64,000 bases of DNA, from the NCBI GenBank assembly GCA_963676635.1, contig OY781105.1:1426001-1490000 (forward strand), written 5' to 3'. This DNA is from GCA-002708315 sp963676635 (lineage in GTDB: Bacteria; Bacteroidota; Bacteroidia; Bacteroidales; F082). The stretch's first letter is position 1, and each line of letters opens with the position of its first letter. The translations under genes and the position numbers were made by a program. The notes beneath the pieces were generated by a model that was not told where the DNA came from, ran no database searches, and was given only the letters and a program-made list of their open reading frames with translations. Shown here one piece after another: positions 42,795-51,813 of this stretch.

Positions 42795-44216
42795 ATGGGA
42801 AGAAAGAAAAGGCCACTGCCAAAGTTCGAAAACGTAACAATACAAAGCGTTGCCGCTGAAGGGAAAGCCATAGCAAAAATAGATGACAAAGTAATTTTTG
42901 TCCCGTTCACAGCCCCGGGCGATGTGGTAGATATTAAAGTTGTTAAGAAAAAACGTTCATATCTTGAGGGCAAAGTAACACGCTTTCATCATTACTCAGA
43001 CAAACGAATTGAGCCTAAATGTTCACATTTCGGACTCTGCGGAGGATGCAAATGGCAGCACATCAGCTACGAAGACCAGCTAATCAACAAAAACCAACAG
43101 GTAATAGATAGTCTGGAACGAATAGCCAAAGTTCCTGTTAAAGAATACCTGCCAATAATGGGCAGCGACAATCAATTCTATTACAGAAACAAGCTTGAGT
43201 ACACCTTCTCAAACCGCAGATGGCTTACTTCCAATGATGGAGAAAACCTACCACATACAAATGGAGTTGGATTCCATTTACCCGGACTATTCGATAAAAT
43301 TCTGGACATAGATCATTGTTATCTTCAAAAAGACCCTTCCAACGATATCAGGCTTTTTATTAAAGATTTTGCTAACACCAACGGTCTTAGCTACTATGAT
43401 GTAAGGAATCATGAAGGATTGTTAAGAAACCTCATTATACGCACATCATCGACTAACCAGTTAATGGTAATCGTGATATTTGCATACGACGACACCGGAG
43501 TCAACAATCTACTAACTGCCTTATCAGAGAAGTTTCCTGAAATTACATCGTTAATGTATGTAATTAATGGCAAAAAGAATGAAACCATCTGGGACCAGGA
43601 TATAAAACTGTTTAAAGGACAGCCATATATTATAGAAAAGATGACACGGCCTGTTAAAGATGTGCCCGATTTAGAATTTAAAGTAGGACCCATTTCATTT
43701 TATCAGACAAACCCGGATCAGGCACGAAAGCTATACCAAACAGCTTTTGACTTTGCAGAACTCACCGGCGATGAACTGGTTTATGATCTGTATACAGGAA
43801 CAGGTACAATAGCAGCTTTTATCTCACAATCAGCAAAAAAAGTAGTAGGCATTGAGTCAGTAGAGCAGGCCATTGAAGACGCCAAAGAAAACTCAAAACT
43901 CAATAATATCAACAATACCGTATTCTATGCCGGAGATATGTTGAAGATCCTCACACAGGAATTCATAGAAGAAAACGGAACACCTGATGTAATCTTCACT
44001 GATCCGCCAAGGGCAGGAATGCATGAGAAAGTAGTAAAACAGATATTGAGAAGTAATCCTGAGAAGATTGTTTATGTTAGCTGTAATCCGGCAACACAGG
44101 CACGTGATATCGCTCTTCTTTCAGAACAATATACTGTTGAGAAAATACAGCCTGTAGACATGTTCCCACACACACATCATGTTGAGAATGTAGCTCTTCT
44201 GAAAAGGAAAAGCTAA
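42795..44216 (+). CDS. rlmD: 23S rRNA (uracil-C5)-methyltransferase, RlmD/RumA-like
   Basis: 473 residues. TRAM domain (~10-70), Fe-S cluster cysteines in 'CSHFGLCGGCKWQH' with a fourth in 'DIDHCYLQ', then the SAM-dependent methyltransferase fold with 'VYDLYTGTGTIAAFIS', 'FTDPPRAGMHEKVV' and catalytic Cys in 'VYVSCNPATQARD'. It methylates a uridine in 23S rRNA; RlmD versus RlmCD or TrmA-like specificity cannot be settled by eye. Its end overlaps the convergent aroK by 4 bases. Confidence 0.93.
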   Translation: MGRKKRPLPKFENVTIQSVAAEGKAIAKIDDKVIFVPFTAPGDVVDIKVVKKKRSYLEGKVTRFHHYSDKRIEPKCSHFGLCGGCKWQHISYEDQLINKNQQVIDSLERIAKVPVKEYLPIMGSDNQFYYRNKLEYTFSNRRWLTSNDGENLPHTNGVGFHLPGLFDKILDIDHCYLQKDPSNDIRLFIKDFANTNGLSYYDVRNHEGLLRNLIIRTSSTNQLMVIVIFAYDDTGVNNLLTALSEKFPEITSLMYVINGKKNETIWDQDIKLFKGQPYIIEKMTRPVKDVPDLEFKVGPISFYQTNPDQARKLYQTAFDFAELTGDELVYDLYTGTGTIAAFISQSAKKVVGIESVEQAIEDAKENSKLNNINNTVFYAGDMLKILTQEFIEENGTPDVIFTDPPRAGMHEKVVKQILRSNPEKIVYVSCNPATQARDIALLSEQYTVEKIQPVDMFPHTHHVENVALLKRKS

Positions 44217-44728
44217 TGCGCAATAATTTCTTTAATTGTTGATGCCAGATTAGCCACATCGGCTGACAAAGCCTCAAACTCTATCTGAGCCTTCTGATAA
44301 TACGGCTCCCTCATATCGAGCTCCTGATAGATATATCTCTTCAACTCATCATCAGATCTGGTCATTACCAAAGGCCGCTTCTGTTTGCTGTTGTGCAAAC
44401 GCTGGTATATGGCAGCTTTATTCATTCTTAGATATACACTAATTCCATGATCATTGATTACATCCATGGCATCTGAGTAGCAAGGCAATCCACCGCCAGT
44501 AGAAACAACAATATTATCCATTTCAAGGGTTTCGTACAATATACTGTTCTCCAGTTTCCTGAAAAGGATCTCATCATACTTATCAAAAAATGAACTAATC
44601 TTAATCTTATACTTCTCTTCAAAGTAGATATCAGTGTCAATAAAATCCATATCAAGACTTCGGGAAAGCTTCTTCCCAACAGTGCTTTTTCCAACACCCA
44701 TAAATCCGATAAGATAAATTCTACTCAT
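44213..44728 (-). CDS. aroK: Shikimate kinase
   Basis: 171 residues. P-loop 'GFMGVGKST' (8-16), 'DTDIYFEEKY' (shikimate Asp), 'FRKLENSIL', 'VVSTGGGLPCYSD' and lid 'KRPLVMT' are all in order. Phosphorylates shikimate for chorismate synthesis. 66 bases after coaE, probably the last gene of the same transcript. Confidence 0.96.
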   Translation of the reverse strand: MSRIYLIGFMGVGKSTVGKKLSRSLDMDFIDTDIYFEEKYKIKISSFFDKYDEILFRKLENSILYETLEMDNIVVSTGGGLPCYSDAMDVINDHGISVYLRMNKAAIYQRLHNSKQKRPLVMTRSDDELKRYIYQELDMREPYYQKAQIEFEALSADVANLASTIKEIIAH

Positions 44729-44794
44729 ATATTACACAAAGAAAGGTATAATTTGTTACATATCATATGTTAAACAACTAATGACAACAAAGCC

Positions 44795-45373
44795 TTAAGC
44801 ATTAAATAGTTTATGTATTGCCAATACCTGTGGGATAATGAAAGTATTACCATCATTATTGATGACAAAATCAGCCAGCTTCACTTTTTGCTGTTCATCC
44901 ATCTGATTACCTATACGCTTCTTTATACTAGGTACATCAGACAAATCCCTGTTGAGAACCCTGTTAATCCTTATATCTTCAGGAGCAGTAACAACAATAA
45001 CCTTATCAAACCTGTGTTGAATGTTATTCTCAAAAATAACGGCAGCCTCATGAATTGTATAATTACTATCCTCATTCTGCTTACACCACAGCTTATAAGC
45101 ATCATACACACGGGGATGAATGATCTCGTTTATAATATCAAGATACTTTTTACTACTAAAAATAACATCAGCCAGCCGCTTCTTGTCGACCTGATTATCA
45201 ACAATAACATCAGAAGATATTTTATCAGAGACCTCATTTATAACAACCACATCATTGTAGAGATCTTTAGCCACTAAATCAGCATAGAAAACAGGGACAT
45301 CAAGCACCTCAAAAATCCTGGCAACAGTAGTCTTGCCACTACCAATATTACCGGTAAGCGCAACTTTTATCAT
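44795..45373 (-). CDS. coaE: Dephospho-CoA kinase
   Basis: 192 residues. P-loop 'LTGNIGSGKTTVARIF', 'VFYADLVAKDLY' and 'EAAVIFENNIQHRFDKVIVV' match CoaE; 'NRVLNRD' forms the lid. Last step of CoA synthesis. Its ATG overlaps the ybbR stop by one base (TAATG). Confidence 0.95.
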   Translation of the reverse strand: MIKVALTGNIGSGKTTVARIFEVLDVPVFYADLVAKDLYNDVVVINEVSDKISSDVIVDNQVDKKRLADVIFSSKKYLDIINEIIHPRVYDAYKLWCKQNEDSNYTIHEAAVIFENNIQHRFDKVIVVTAPEDIRINRVLNRDLSDVPSIKKRIGNQMDEQQKVKLADFVINNDGNTFIIPQVLAIHKLFNA

Positions 45374-46362
45374 TATTTAATAATAAGGAATTCAACTTCA
45401 GCGGGAACAATTCTAACGTTACGCACAAAGTCAGGCTGCTGAATAAGTTTCAGAGGCAATTCTTCAGCATGAACAATATCAAGGTCACCAATAACAGGCT
45501 GCACAATAAACTGATGAGAACGCACATTATTAAAATCCATTTGAGCCACAGTATAGTAAACCTCCACCTGAGAAGGGAAAGTCTGCACTTTATATTTAAG
45601 ATTACTAACATTAACCTTCACAGTAATGTGAGAGTCAGTAAACTTAGCAACCTGGAAATAAATAGTAACATCATCATCACCAATACTATAAATTGAAGGA
45701 TTAGGATTCTTAACACTTACACGTTCAACAATATCACCACTCACATTATTGAGAATCAACTTTTCAGTAGAAACACTATGAATGGTATCCAATGCAGATT
45801 GCGGTCCGTAAATTTTAATCTTCTCAGGACTAATATTTACCTGAGAATATAAATCGTACTGAGAAGCAAAATTCATTTGAAAGTCAGGAATAAGAGGCAC
45901 TTCCTTCACACCGGTTTTCTCCATTTTAAATGAAAGAACAGCCTTTGAAAACTTGATTTTATTCTCATCAATTCCGGTTAGCTGACCCAAATTCATAGTT
46001 AGCTCTGAAGTATAAATAGAATATTTGTCGCCACCATCCTCTTCAATAGAATAATTATCAAGATTAATATCAAGTTTATCCATATCCTCAAAAAGGTTCA
46101 TTTTAAGAATAGAGAAGCCTCTGGCAGTGACATTCAAGGAGAGAGTAGTATCAGTAACTTCAGTAAGCCTAAGACCGGCAGGAGGATTCTTATAACTTAC
46201 ATTTAACTCATAATTAACATTATATACCTGAGAAAGCTTAATAAGGAGCCAAAATGAAGTAGCAATAAAGATACACATGATAAATACAAAACGTTCACTT
46301 CTATATCGTGAAACTGATTCAGTACTATCATTTCTGCTCCGGAATTTCTTCTTTCTGGTCAT
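45373..46362 (-). CDS. YbbR-like domain protein
   Basis: 329 residues. One N-terminal TM helix ('FVFIMCIFIATSFWLLIKL') then repeated YbbR beta-modules ('VKVNVSNLKYKVQTFPSQVE', 'KIYGPQSALDTIHSVSTEKL'). In Firmicutes such proteins regulate the diadenylate cyclase CdaA; here no cyclase is adjacent. The position between yajC and coaE is the common Bacteroidota order. Envelope location. Confidence 0.85.
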   Translation of the reverse strand: MTRKKKFRSRNDSTESVSRYRSERFVFIMCIFIATSFWLLIKLSQVYNVNYELNVSYKNPPAGLRLTEVTDTTLSLNVTARGFSILKMNLFEDMDKLDINLDNYSIEEDGGDKYSIYTSELTMNLGQLTGIDENKIKFSKAVLSFKMEKTGVKEVPLIPDFQMNFASQYDLYSQVNISPEKIKIYGPQSALDTIHSVSTEKLILNNVSGDIVERVSVKNPNPSIYSIGDDDVTIYFQVAKFTDSHITVKVNVSNLKYKVQTFPSQVEVYYTVAQMDFNNVRSHQFIVQPVIGDLDIVHAEELPLKLIQQPDFVRNVRIVPAEVEFLIIK

Positions 46363-46524
46363 AAAAATGAATTACAAATAAGTTAAGCACAGCAAAACCA
46401 GTAACAAAGATGGGAAAAAAAACAGAATGCGCAATAATTAAATAGTAACGTTTCCGTCACATCCGGTAAAAAAGCAATAAATTAAAGTCTGTCTACAAAG
46501 TCCTTGCAACTAATCAGACACTAA

Positions 46525-46848
46525 TTATTGTTTCTTCAGATCAGCAGAAGAAGTATCCATAACAATAGAACCCTTTTCTATTGTAAGTTTCACCTGATTT
46601 CCAGTATCAACAACAACAGTTGTTTCTTTAATTTCAGCAACTTTACCATGGATTCCGCCAACAGTAACTACTTTATCACCCTTTTTCAGAGATTCCCTGA
46701 ACTTGCGTTGTTCTTTATTCTTTTTAGTCTGGGGTCTGATAAAAAAGAAATAGAAAACAACAAGAATAAGAAACAAGGGAGCCATCTGCATCCATCCGGA
46801 ACCTTTTGCTGATTCTTCAGCCTGCAATAGTAACAGTAATAAATTCAT
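46525..46848 (-). CDS. yajC: Preprotein translocase subunit YajC
   Basis: 107 residues. TM helix 'MAPLFLILVVFYFFFIRPQT' followed by 'KKNKEQRKFRESLKKGDKVV' and 'GGIHGKVAEIKETTVVVDTG', the standard YajC layout. Accessory part of the Sec-YidC holotranslocon. 18 bases after the DUF1573 gene. Confidence 0.95.
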   Translation of the reverse strand: MNLLLLLLQAEESAKGSGWMQMAPLFLILVVFYFFFIRPQTKKNKEQRKFRESLKKGDKVVTVGGIHGKVAEIKETTVVVDTGNQVKLTIEKGSIVMDTSSADLKKQ

Positions 46849-46866
46849 TTGTAATATTTTTTAAGT

Positions 46867-47319
46867 TTAATTTCTTTCAGGTAATATTACCTTAGCTTTT
46901 ACACGAAGCACTGTGTTGTTAGGCTCGGTATTAGCCGTAATAGTAACCTTTTTATTTTGATAACCCTTTTTATGATCGCTGTCAAAAGTAACTTCAATTT
47001 CACCACTTTTGCCAGGTCTGATAGGATATTCAGGGTATTTCCCCACAGTGCATCCACAAGATGTACCCACATGAGAAATAACAAGATTTGATCCACCAGT
47101 ATTAGTAAAGTAAAAATTATAAACTACTTTTTCGCCTTGAATCATATCTCCAAAGTCATGCACTTTTTCCTCAAAAGTAATAACCGGAGCAGTACCTTCC
47201 TTAGCTGTCCCAACGGCTGATTTGGTATTATGCACAACATCTGTTGATATACTTTTATCAGGGTTATTACATGCTTGAAGGCTAAATATCAGAACAATTG
47301 TAAATACTAAATATCTCAT
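46867..47319 (-). CDS. DUF1573 lipoprotein
   Basis: 150 residues. Lipobox 'FSLQAC' with C17; then a ~100-residue immunoglobulin-like DUF1573 domain with 'VHDFGDMIQGEKVVYNFYFT', 'VISHVGTSCGCTVGKYPEYP' and 'GEIEVTFDSDHKKGYQNK'. Probably periplasm-facing; function unknown though very common in Bacteroidota next to yajC. Confidence 0.92.
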   Translation of the reverse strand: MRYLVFTIVLIFSLQACNNPDKSISTDVVHNTKSAVGTAKEGTAPVITFEEKVHDFGDMIQGEKVVYNFYFTNTGGSNLVISHVGTSCGCTVGKYPEYPIRPGKSGEIEVTFDSDHKKGYQNKKVTITANTEPNNTVLRVKAKVILPERN

Positions 47320-47330
47320 AATATAATTAT

Positions 47331-48515
47331 TTATTTCTGACGTATCAGGGTAACTGCTCCCCTGTAAACATCAGTACTTTTCACTCCGTTACATTCCAGA
47401 ATATAATAATAAACACCATCTTCAAGATTCCCTCCATCCCATGAATTATCATAATTATCCTTGGTATAAACCGTACGGCCAGCTCTGTTAAAAACAACAA
47501 GACGAGAATTAACATAATAATCCACCAGAGTTTTATCCTTACTACTACTTTCAGGAGGATCTTCGGTAATAACAAAGAAATCATTTTTACCATCACCACC
47601 AGGAGTAAATACATTAGGTATGTAAAGATCTACAGGCTTGACATTTATTGTTGTATAAAATGAAGTATCACAGCCAAAGTTATTATAGACAGTTAACATC
47701 ACCTCCCACTCTCCAATATATTCATATTCATAGGTAGGGTTTTCCAAATCGCTAGTGTTTTCATAGTAAGGATCGGGGATGCTATCCTGAAACCACCAAA
47801 AATGATTAGTAACCGGAATACTATCCTCAGAAAGATTTACAAAAGAAAAAGTAATGTATGGGTTCTGCAGAAAAGCAGTATCCGGGTCGGCATCAATCTC
47901 TACTTCAGGATTTGAATATGTTTTAGTCCAGTATCTGGCAGTCTCCGGGCAGCCATAATCATCCTTAACAGTAATTTCATAATATTGATGGCCTTTAAGA
48001 TCAATGGCCATAGTTGAATCACCTGGAGCCAAATGAATAGGAGGAACATTCCAAAAATAATGATACTCATCAGGTTCAAATTCTCCCGATGCTGTTGCCC
48101 TTACTCTGGCAGTATTACCATTCTGATTATCACCATTTGTACATGTAAGCTGTAACTGATTAAACTCAATATTGATTTGCTCATGCACGCCAATGCCAAA
48201 ATAGGGAGAATCAGTGCTACATGTTTCTTCAGTAATAGTGTCTGTAACAGTAACCCTGAACACTGTTGAATCTTCAATAAATGTTCCCAATACAGATTCA
48301 TCTCCAACACTAATCCATGTACTGCCATCTTTCATCTCCCAGTTATATTTATACTGAGGCTGATCAAAAACACTTAGCTCAAAATAGATGCCCCTGCAAA
48401 CAGGCTGTGGAGTATCAAGCGAAATAGTACAATCGGGTTGAGATATACCAAGCGTCGCTGATATCAGAATCAAAGCTGTTATTAATAATACTCTGTTTAT
48501 TTTATTTTTTATCAT
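47331..48515 (-). CDS. PKD-type protein with T9SS type B (gliding-motility) C-terminus
   Basis: 394 residues. Signal peptide 'VLLITALILISATLGIS', several Ig/PKD-like beta domains (one with 'HFWWFQDSIPDPYYENTSDL', 'TYEYEYIGEWEVMLTVYNNF'), then the ~90-residue CHU_C/type B sorting domain: 'IPNVFTPGGDGKNDFFVI', 'LVVFNRAGRTVYTKDNYDNS', 'WDGGNLEDGVYYYILE'. Secreted through the T9SS; may be a surface adhesin or structural protein. 11 bases before the DUF1573 gene. Confidence 0.93.
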   Translation of the reverse strand: MIKNKINRVLLITALILISATLGISQPDCTISLDTPQPVCRGIYFELSVFDQPQYKYNWEMKDGSTWISVGDESVLGTFIEDSTVFRVTVTDTITEETCSTDSPYFGIGVHEQINIEFNQLQLTCTNGDNQNGNTARVRATASGEFEPDEYHYFWNVPPIHLAPGDSTMAIDLKGHQYYEITVKDDYGCPETARYWTKTYSNPEVEIDADPDTAFLQNPYITFSFVNLSEDSIPVTNHFWWFQDSIPDPYYENTSDLENPTYEYEYIGEWEVMLTVYNNFGCDTSFYTTINVKPVDLYIPNVFTPGGDGKNDFFVITEDPPESSSKDKTLVDYYVNSRLVVFNRAGRTVYTKDNYDNSWDGGNLEDGVYYYILECNGVKSTDVYRGAVTLIRQK

Positions 48516-48576
48516 TTTAGCTGTTACCGGCTTTTAATGAACCGCAAAATTAATAATTAATCCTTTACTTACCTTA

Positions 48577-48939
48577 TTAATATACGCCGGCATCAAGCAT
48601 TATTAAGGTACATCTCGTTACTACCTCAATACCATGCTGTTGCGCAATGCCTATTAACTCTTCATTTTCTGTACCAGGATTGAATATAATCCGTTCAGGT
48701 TTTAATCCTGCAATGTAATCATAATATCTTTTCTGATTATCTCTACTAAGATAAACAGTTACTGTATTAATATCTTTGAACCCGGGCATACCTGTCTGAA
48801 TCTTAACTCCGGACACATCCCCTTCTCTTAACCCTATTGACACTACATCATGCCCGTAATCCACAAGCTTTCTAATTGCTTTATTTGAATACCTCGACGG
48901 GTTAACACTTCCACCTAATACCAGTGTTTTTTTACTCAT
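48577..48939 (-). CDS. CoA-binding domain protein (YccU-like)
   Basis: 120 residues. Rossmann-type CoA-binding domain with 'TLVLGGSVNPSRYSNKAIRK', 'DVVSIGLREGDVSGVKI' and 'RIIFNPGTENEELIGIAQQH'. Similar to YccU/YneT proteins whose physiological role is not clear. Located 61 bases upstream of the type B secreted-protein gene; a shared transcript is possible. Confidence 0.88.
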   Translation of the reverse strand: MSKKTLVLGGSVNPSRYSNKAIRKLVDYGHDVVSIGLREGDVSGVKIQTGMPGFKDINTVTVYLSRDNQKRYYDYIAGLKPERIIFNPGTENEELIGIAQQHGIEVVTRCTLIMLDAGVY

Positions 48940-49186
48940 ATTATTTACTAAGATAAATATTCAACTACTGAAACGAAACTATGTGATAATTATTTCATTC
49001 TAATTAAAAAGCTTTTAATCAAATTAAATCAACTTATAGATACTATCTAATTCAAAAAACAAGTCATTATGTCAGTTTATCTTTATCACAACTGCCAAAT
49101 TTTCCTATTTATATAAATAATCGCATTTGGTTCTTAATTTGAGAAACAAAAGGTATAAAACAGAAATAAAAAAAACAATATATAAT

Positions 49187-51781
49187 ATGAACTTAAATCA
49201 ATTCACAATCAAATCACAGGAAGCTATTCAGAAATCGCAAGAGATGGCTGCTTCCAACAGTAATCAGGCAATTGAATGCATTCACATTCTAAAAGCTATC
49301 CTTACTGTTGACGAGAATGTCATCCCATTCCTTCTGAAGAAGCTGAATGTTAATACAGTAGTATTCACGCAAGCTGTAGACAAGATAATTGAATCCTTAC
49401 CAAAAGTAAGTGGAGGCGATCAATATCTGTCGTCAGAAGCAAGAAGCGTTCTTCAGAAAGCCACTTCATACCTTAAAGAATTTGGTGATGATTATGTATC
49501 TATCGAACATCTTCTTCTGGCACTACAGGAGGTTAAATCAACGGCATCAAACTTATTAAAAGATAATGGCATAACAAAGAAAGACCTCAAAGAAGCCATA
49601 AAAGAGCTACGTAAAGGATCGACAGCAACAAACCAGAGTGCTGAGGACCAATACAATGCTTTAAGCAGATATGCACGCAATCTCAACGAACTTGCCTCAT
49701 CAGGCAAGCTTGATCCGGTAATTGGTCGTGATGATGAGATTCGTCGTGTACTCCAGATTCTTTCCAGAAGAACAAAGAATAACCCTATTCTTATTGGCGA
49801 ACCGGGAGTTGGCAAAACCGCCATAGCTGAAGGGCTGGCTCACAGAATCGTAAATGGTGATGTTCCAGAGAACCTCAAATCCAATCTGATATATTCACTT
49901 GACATGGGAGCACTGATTGCTGGTGCAAAATACAAAGGAGAATTTGAAGAACGATTAAAAGGTGTTGTTAAAGAAGTAGTGGCATCAGACGGTGAGATAA
50001 TTCTTTTCATCGATGAGATCCATACACTTGTTGGAGCAGGTAAAGGTGATGGCGCTATGGATGCAGCCAACATTCTTAAACCGGCTCTTGCCCGTGGTGA
50101 ATTAAAAGCCATTGGCGCTACAACTCTTAAGGAATATCAGAAATACTTTGAAAAAGATAAAGCTCTTGAAAGACGTTTCCAGCAGGTGTTAATAGATGAA
50201 CCTGATACAATGTCAGCCATATCCATTCTTCGTGGTCTTAAAGAACGTTATGAGAATCACCATAAAGTTAGAATAAAAGATGAAGCTATTATTGCTTCTG
50301 TGGAGCTTTCACAGAGATATATCTCCGACAGGTTCCTTCCCGATAAGGCAATCGACCTTGTGGATGAGGCTGCTTCCAAGCTAAAACTTGAAATCAACTC
50401 ACTACCTGAAGAACTGGAGATTGTTGAAAGAAAAATTCGTCAGCTTGAAATAGAAAGGGAAGCCATTAAGCGTGAGAAAGACAAGCAGAAACTTGATGCC
50501 ATCAAAGAGAAACTTGCCAATCTTTCTGAAGAACGGACAAGTCTTAAAGCTGCATGGCAGGCTGAGAAAGATCTTGTGGATAAAATTCAGCAGAAGAAAC
50601 AGGAGAAAGAAGATCTTACTATCCTTGCCGGAAAGGCTGAGCGCGATGGCGATTTCGGCAAAGTTGCTGAGATACGCTATGGTAAGTTACAGTCGGTTGA
50701 AGCTGACATCGAAGCATCAAAAGCACAGCTTCAGGAGCTTCAGGGTGACTCACCAATGATAAACGAAGAAGTTGGGGCTGAAGATATTGCAGACGTTGTA
50801 TCACGGTGGACCGGAATTCCTGTCAGCCGCATGCTACAGAGCGAAAGAGAAAAACTGCTTAGTCTGGAAGATGAGCTTCACAAACGCGTTATTGGTCAGG
50901 AAGATGCTATTGCTGCTATTTCTGATGCCATCAGACGTAGCCGTGCCGGACTACAAGATGAAAAAAGGCCCATAGGTTCGTTTATCTTTATTGGCACAAC
51001 CGGCGTTGGAAAAACAGAACTGGCGAAAGCATTAGCTGATTTTCTGTTCAACAATGAAAATGCTATGGTACGTATCGACATGTCGGAATATCAGGAAAGA
51101 CATTCTGTATCAAGGCTTATCGGAGCACCTCCGGGATATGTTGGCTATGATGAAAGCGGACAGCTGACTGAGGCAGTAAGGAGAAAACCATATTCAGTAG
51201 TGCTGCTTGACGAGATCGAGAAAGCACATCCGGATGTGTTTAACATACTGTTGCAGGTTCTTGACGATGGCCGTTTGACGGACAACAAAGGAAGGGTAGT
51301 AGATTTTAAGAACACAATTATTATCATGACTTCCAATATCGGGTCGCATATCATTCAGGAAAACCTTGCAGGGCTTACTGAGCTTAATCGCGATGAAAAG
51401 ATCGGGAAGACTAAGACAGAGGTAATGGAGCTTCTTAAGAAAAGTATTCGTCCGGAGTTTCTGAACCGTGTGGATGAGATCATTATGTTCAACCCTCTTA
51501 CACGTAACGAGACCAACGATATAGTAAGATTGCAGTTCAATGGTGTAATGAAAATGCTTGCTAAAAACAACATTGAAATCGACATTACTGATGGTGCTAT
51601 CGACAAGCTGGCTGATATTGGTTACGATCCTTTGTTCGGAGCAAGGCCACTGAAGCGTGTTATCCAGCGTGAAGTTCTTAATCAGCTATCAAAGATGATA
51701 CTTGCCGGGAAATTACTTCCTAATGAAAGAATCATTGTAGATGTTCGTGATGGAGAATTTGTTTTCCGCAATAATGCATAA
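49187..51781 (+). CDS. clpB: ATP-dependent chaperone ClpB
   Basis: 864 residues from the ATG at 49187 ('MNLNQFTIKSQEA'); the longer frame from 49127 begins with TTG and adds a basic peptide unlike ClpB. N-domain, AAA1 Walker A 'GEPGVGKTA' (K210), coiled-coil middle domain (~410-530, 'ERKIRQLEIEREAIKREKDK'), AAA2 Walker A 'GTTGVGKTE' (K609) and 'GARPLKRVIQREVLNQLSK' near the end. Disaggregates proteins with DnaK. Monogenic, ended by a hairpin. Confidence 0.97.
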   Translation: MNLNQFTIKSQEAIQKSQEMAASNSNQAIECIHILKAILTVDENVIPFLLKKLNVNTVVFTQAVDKIIESLPKVSGGDQYLSSEARSVLQKATSYLKEFGDDYVSIEHLLLALQEVKSTASNLLKDNGITKKDLKEAIKELRKGSTATNQSAEDQYNALSRYARNLNELASSGKLDPVIGRDDEIRRVLQILSRRTKNNPILIGEPGVGKTAIAEGLAHRIVNGDVPENLKSNLIYSLDMGALIAGAKYKGEFEERLKGVVKEVVASDGEIILFIDEIHTLVGAGKGDGAMDAANILKPALARGELKAIGATTLKEYQKYFEKDKALERRFQQVLIDEPDTMSAISILRGLKERYENHHKVRIKDEAIIASVELSQRYISDRFLPDKAIDLVDEAASKLKLEINSLPEELEIVERKIRQLEIEREAIKREKDKQKLDAIKEKLANLSEERTSLKAAWQAEKDLVDKIQQKKQEKEDLTILAGKAERDGDFGKVAEIRYGKLQSVEADIEASKAQLQELQGDSPMINEEVGAEDIADVVSRWTGIPVSRMLQSEREKLLSLEDELHKRVIGQEDAIAAISDAIRRSRAGLQDEKRPIGSFIFIGTTGVGKTELAKALADFLFNNENAMVRIDMSEYQERHSVSRLIGAPPGYVGYDESGQLTEAVRRKPYSVVLLDEIEKAHPDVFNILLQVLDDGRLTDNKGRVVDFKNTIIIMTSNIGSHIIQENLAGLTELNRDEKIGKTKTEVMELLKKSIRPEFLNRVDEIIMFNPLTRNETNDIVRLQFNGVMKMLAKNNIEIDITDGAIDKLADIGYDPLFGARPLKRVIQREVLNQLSKMILAGKLLPNERIIVDVRDGEFVFRNNA

Positions 51782-51788
51782 TTCTTAT

Positions 51789-51813
51789 GAGGCAGGGCAC
51801 ATAGCCCTGTCTC
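51789..51813. terminator. Convergent terminator for clpB and GH13 genes
   Basis: GAGGCAGGGC (51789-51798) pairs with GCCCTGTCTC (51804-51813) around ACATA with one G-U pair, then TATTTATT on the plus strand. It overlaps the first base of the GH13 stop codon, so it can serve both converging genes. Confidence 0.82.

Noticed and set aside
49127..49186. Longer N-terminus for ClpB
   Set aside because: Starts at TTG and adds a lysine-rich peptide; the ATG at 49187 begins exactly at the usual ClpB N-terminal sequence.
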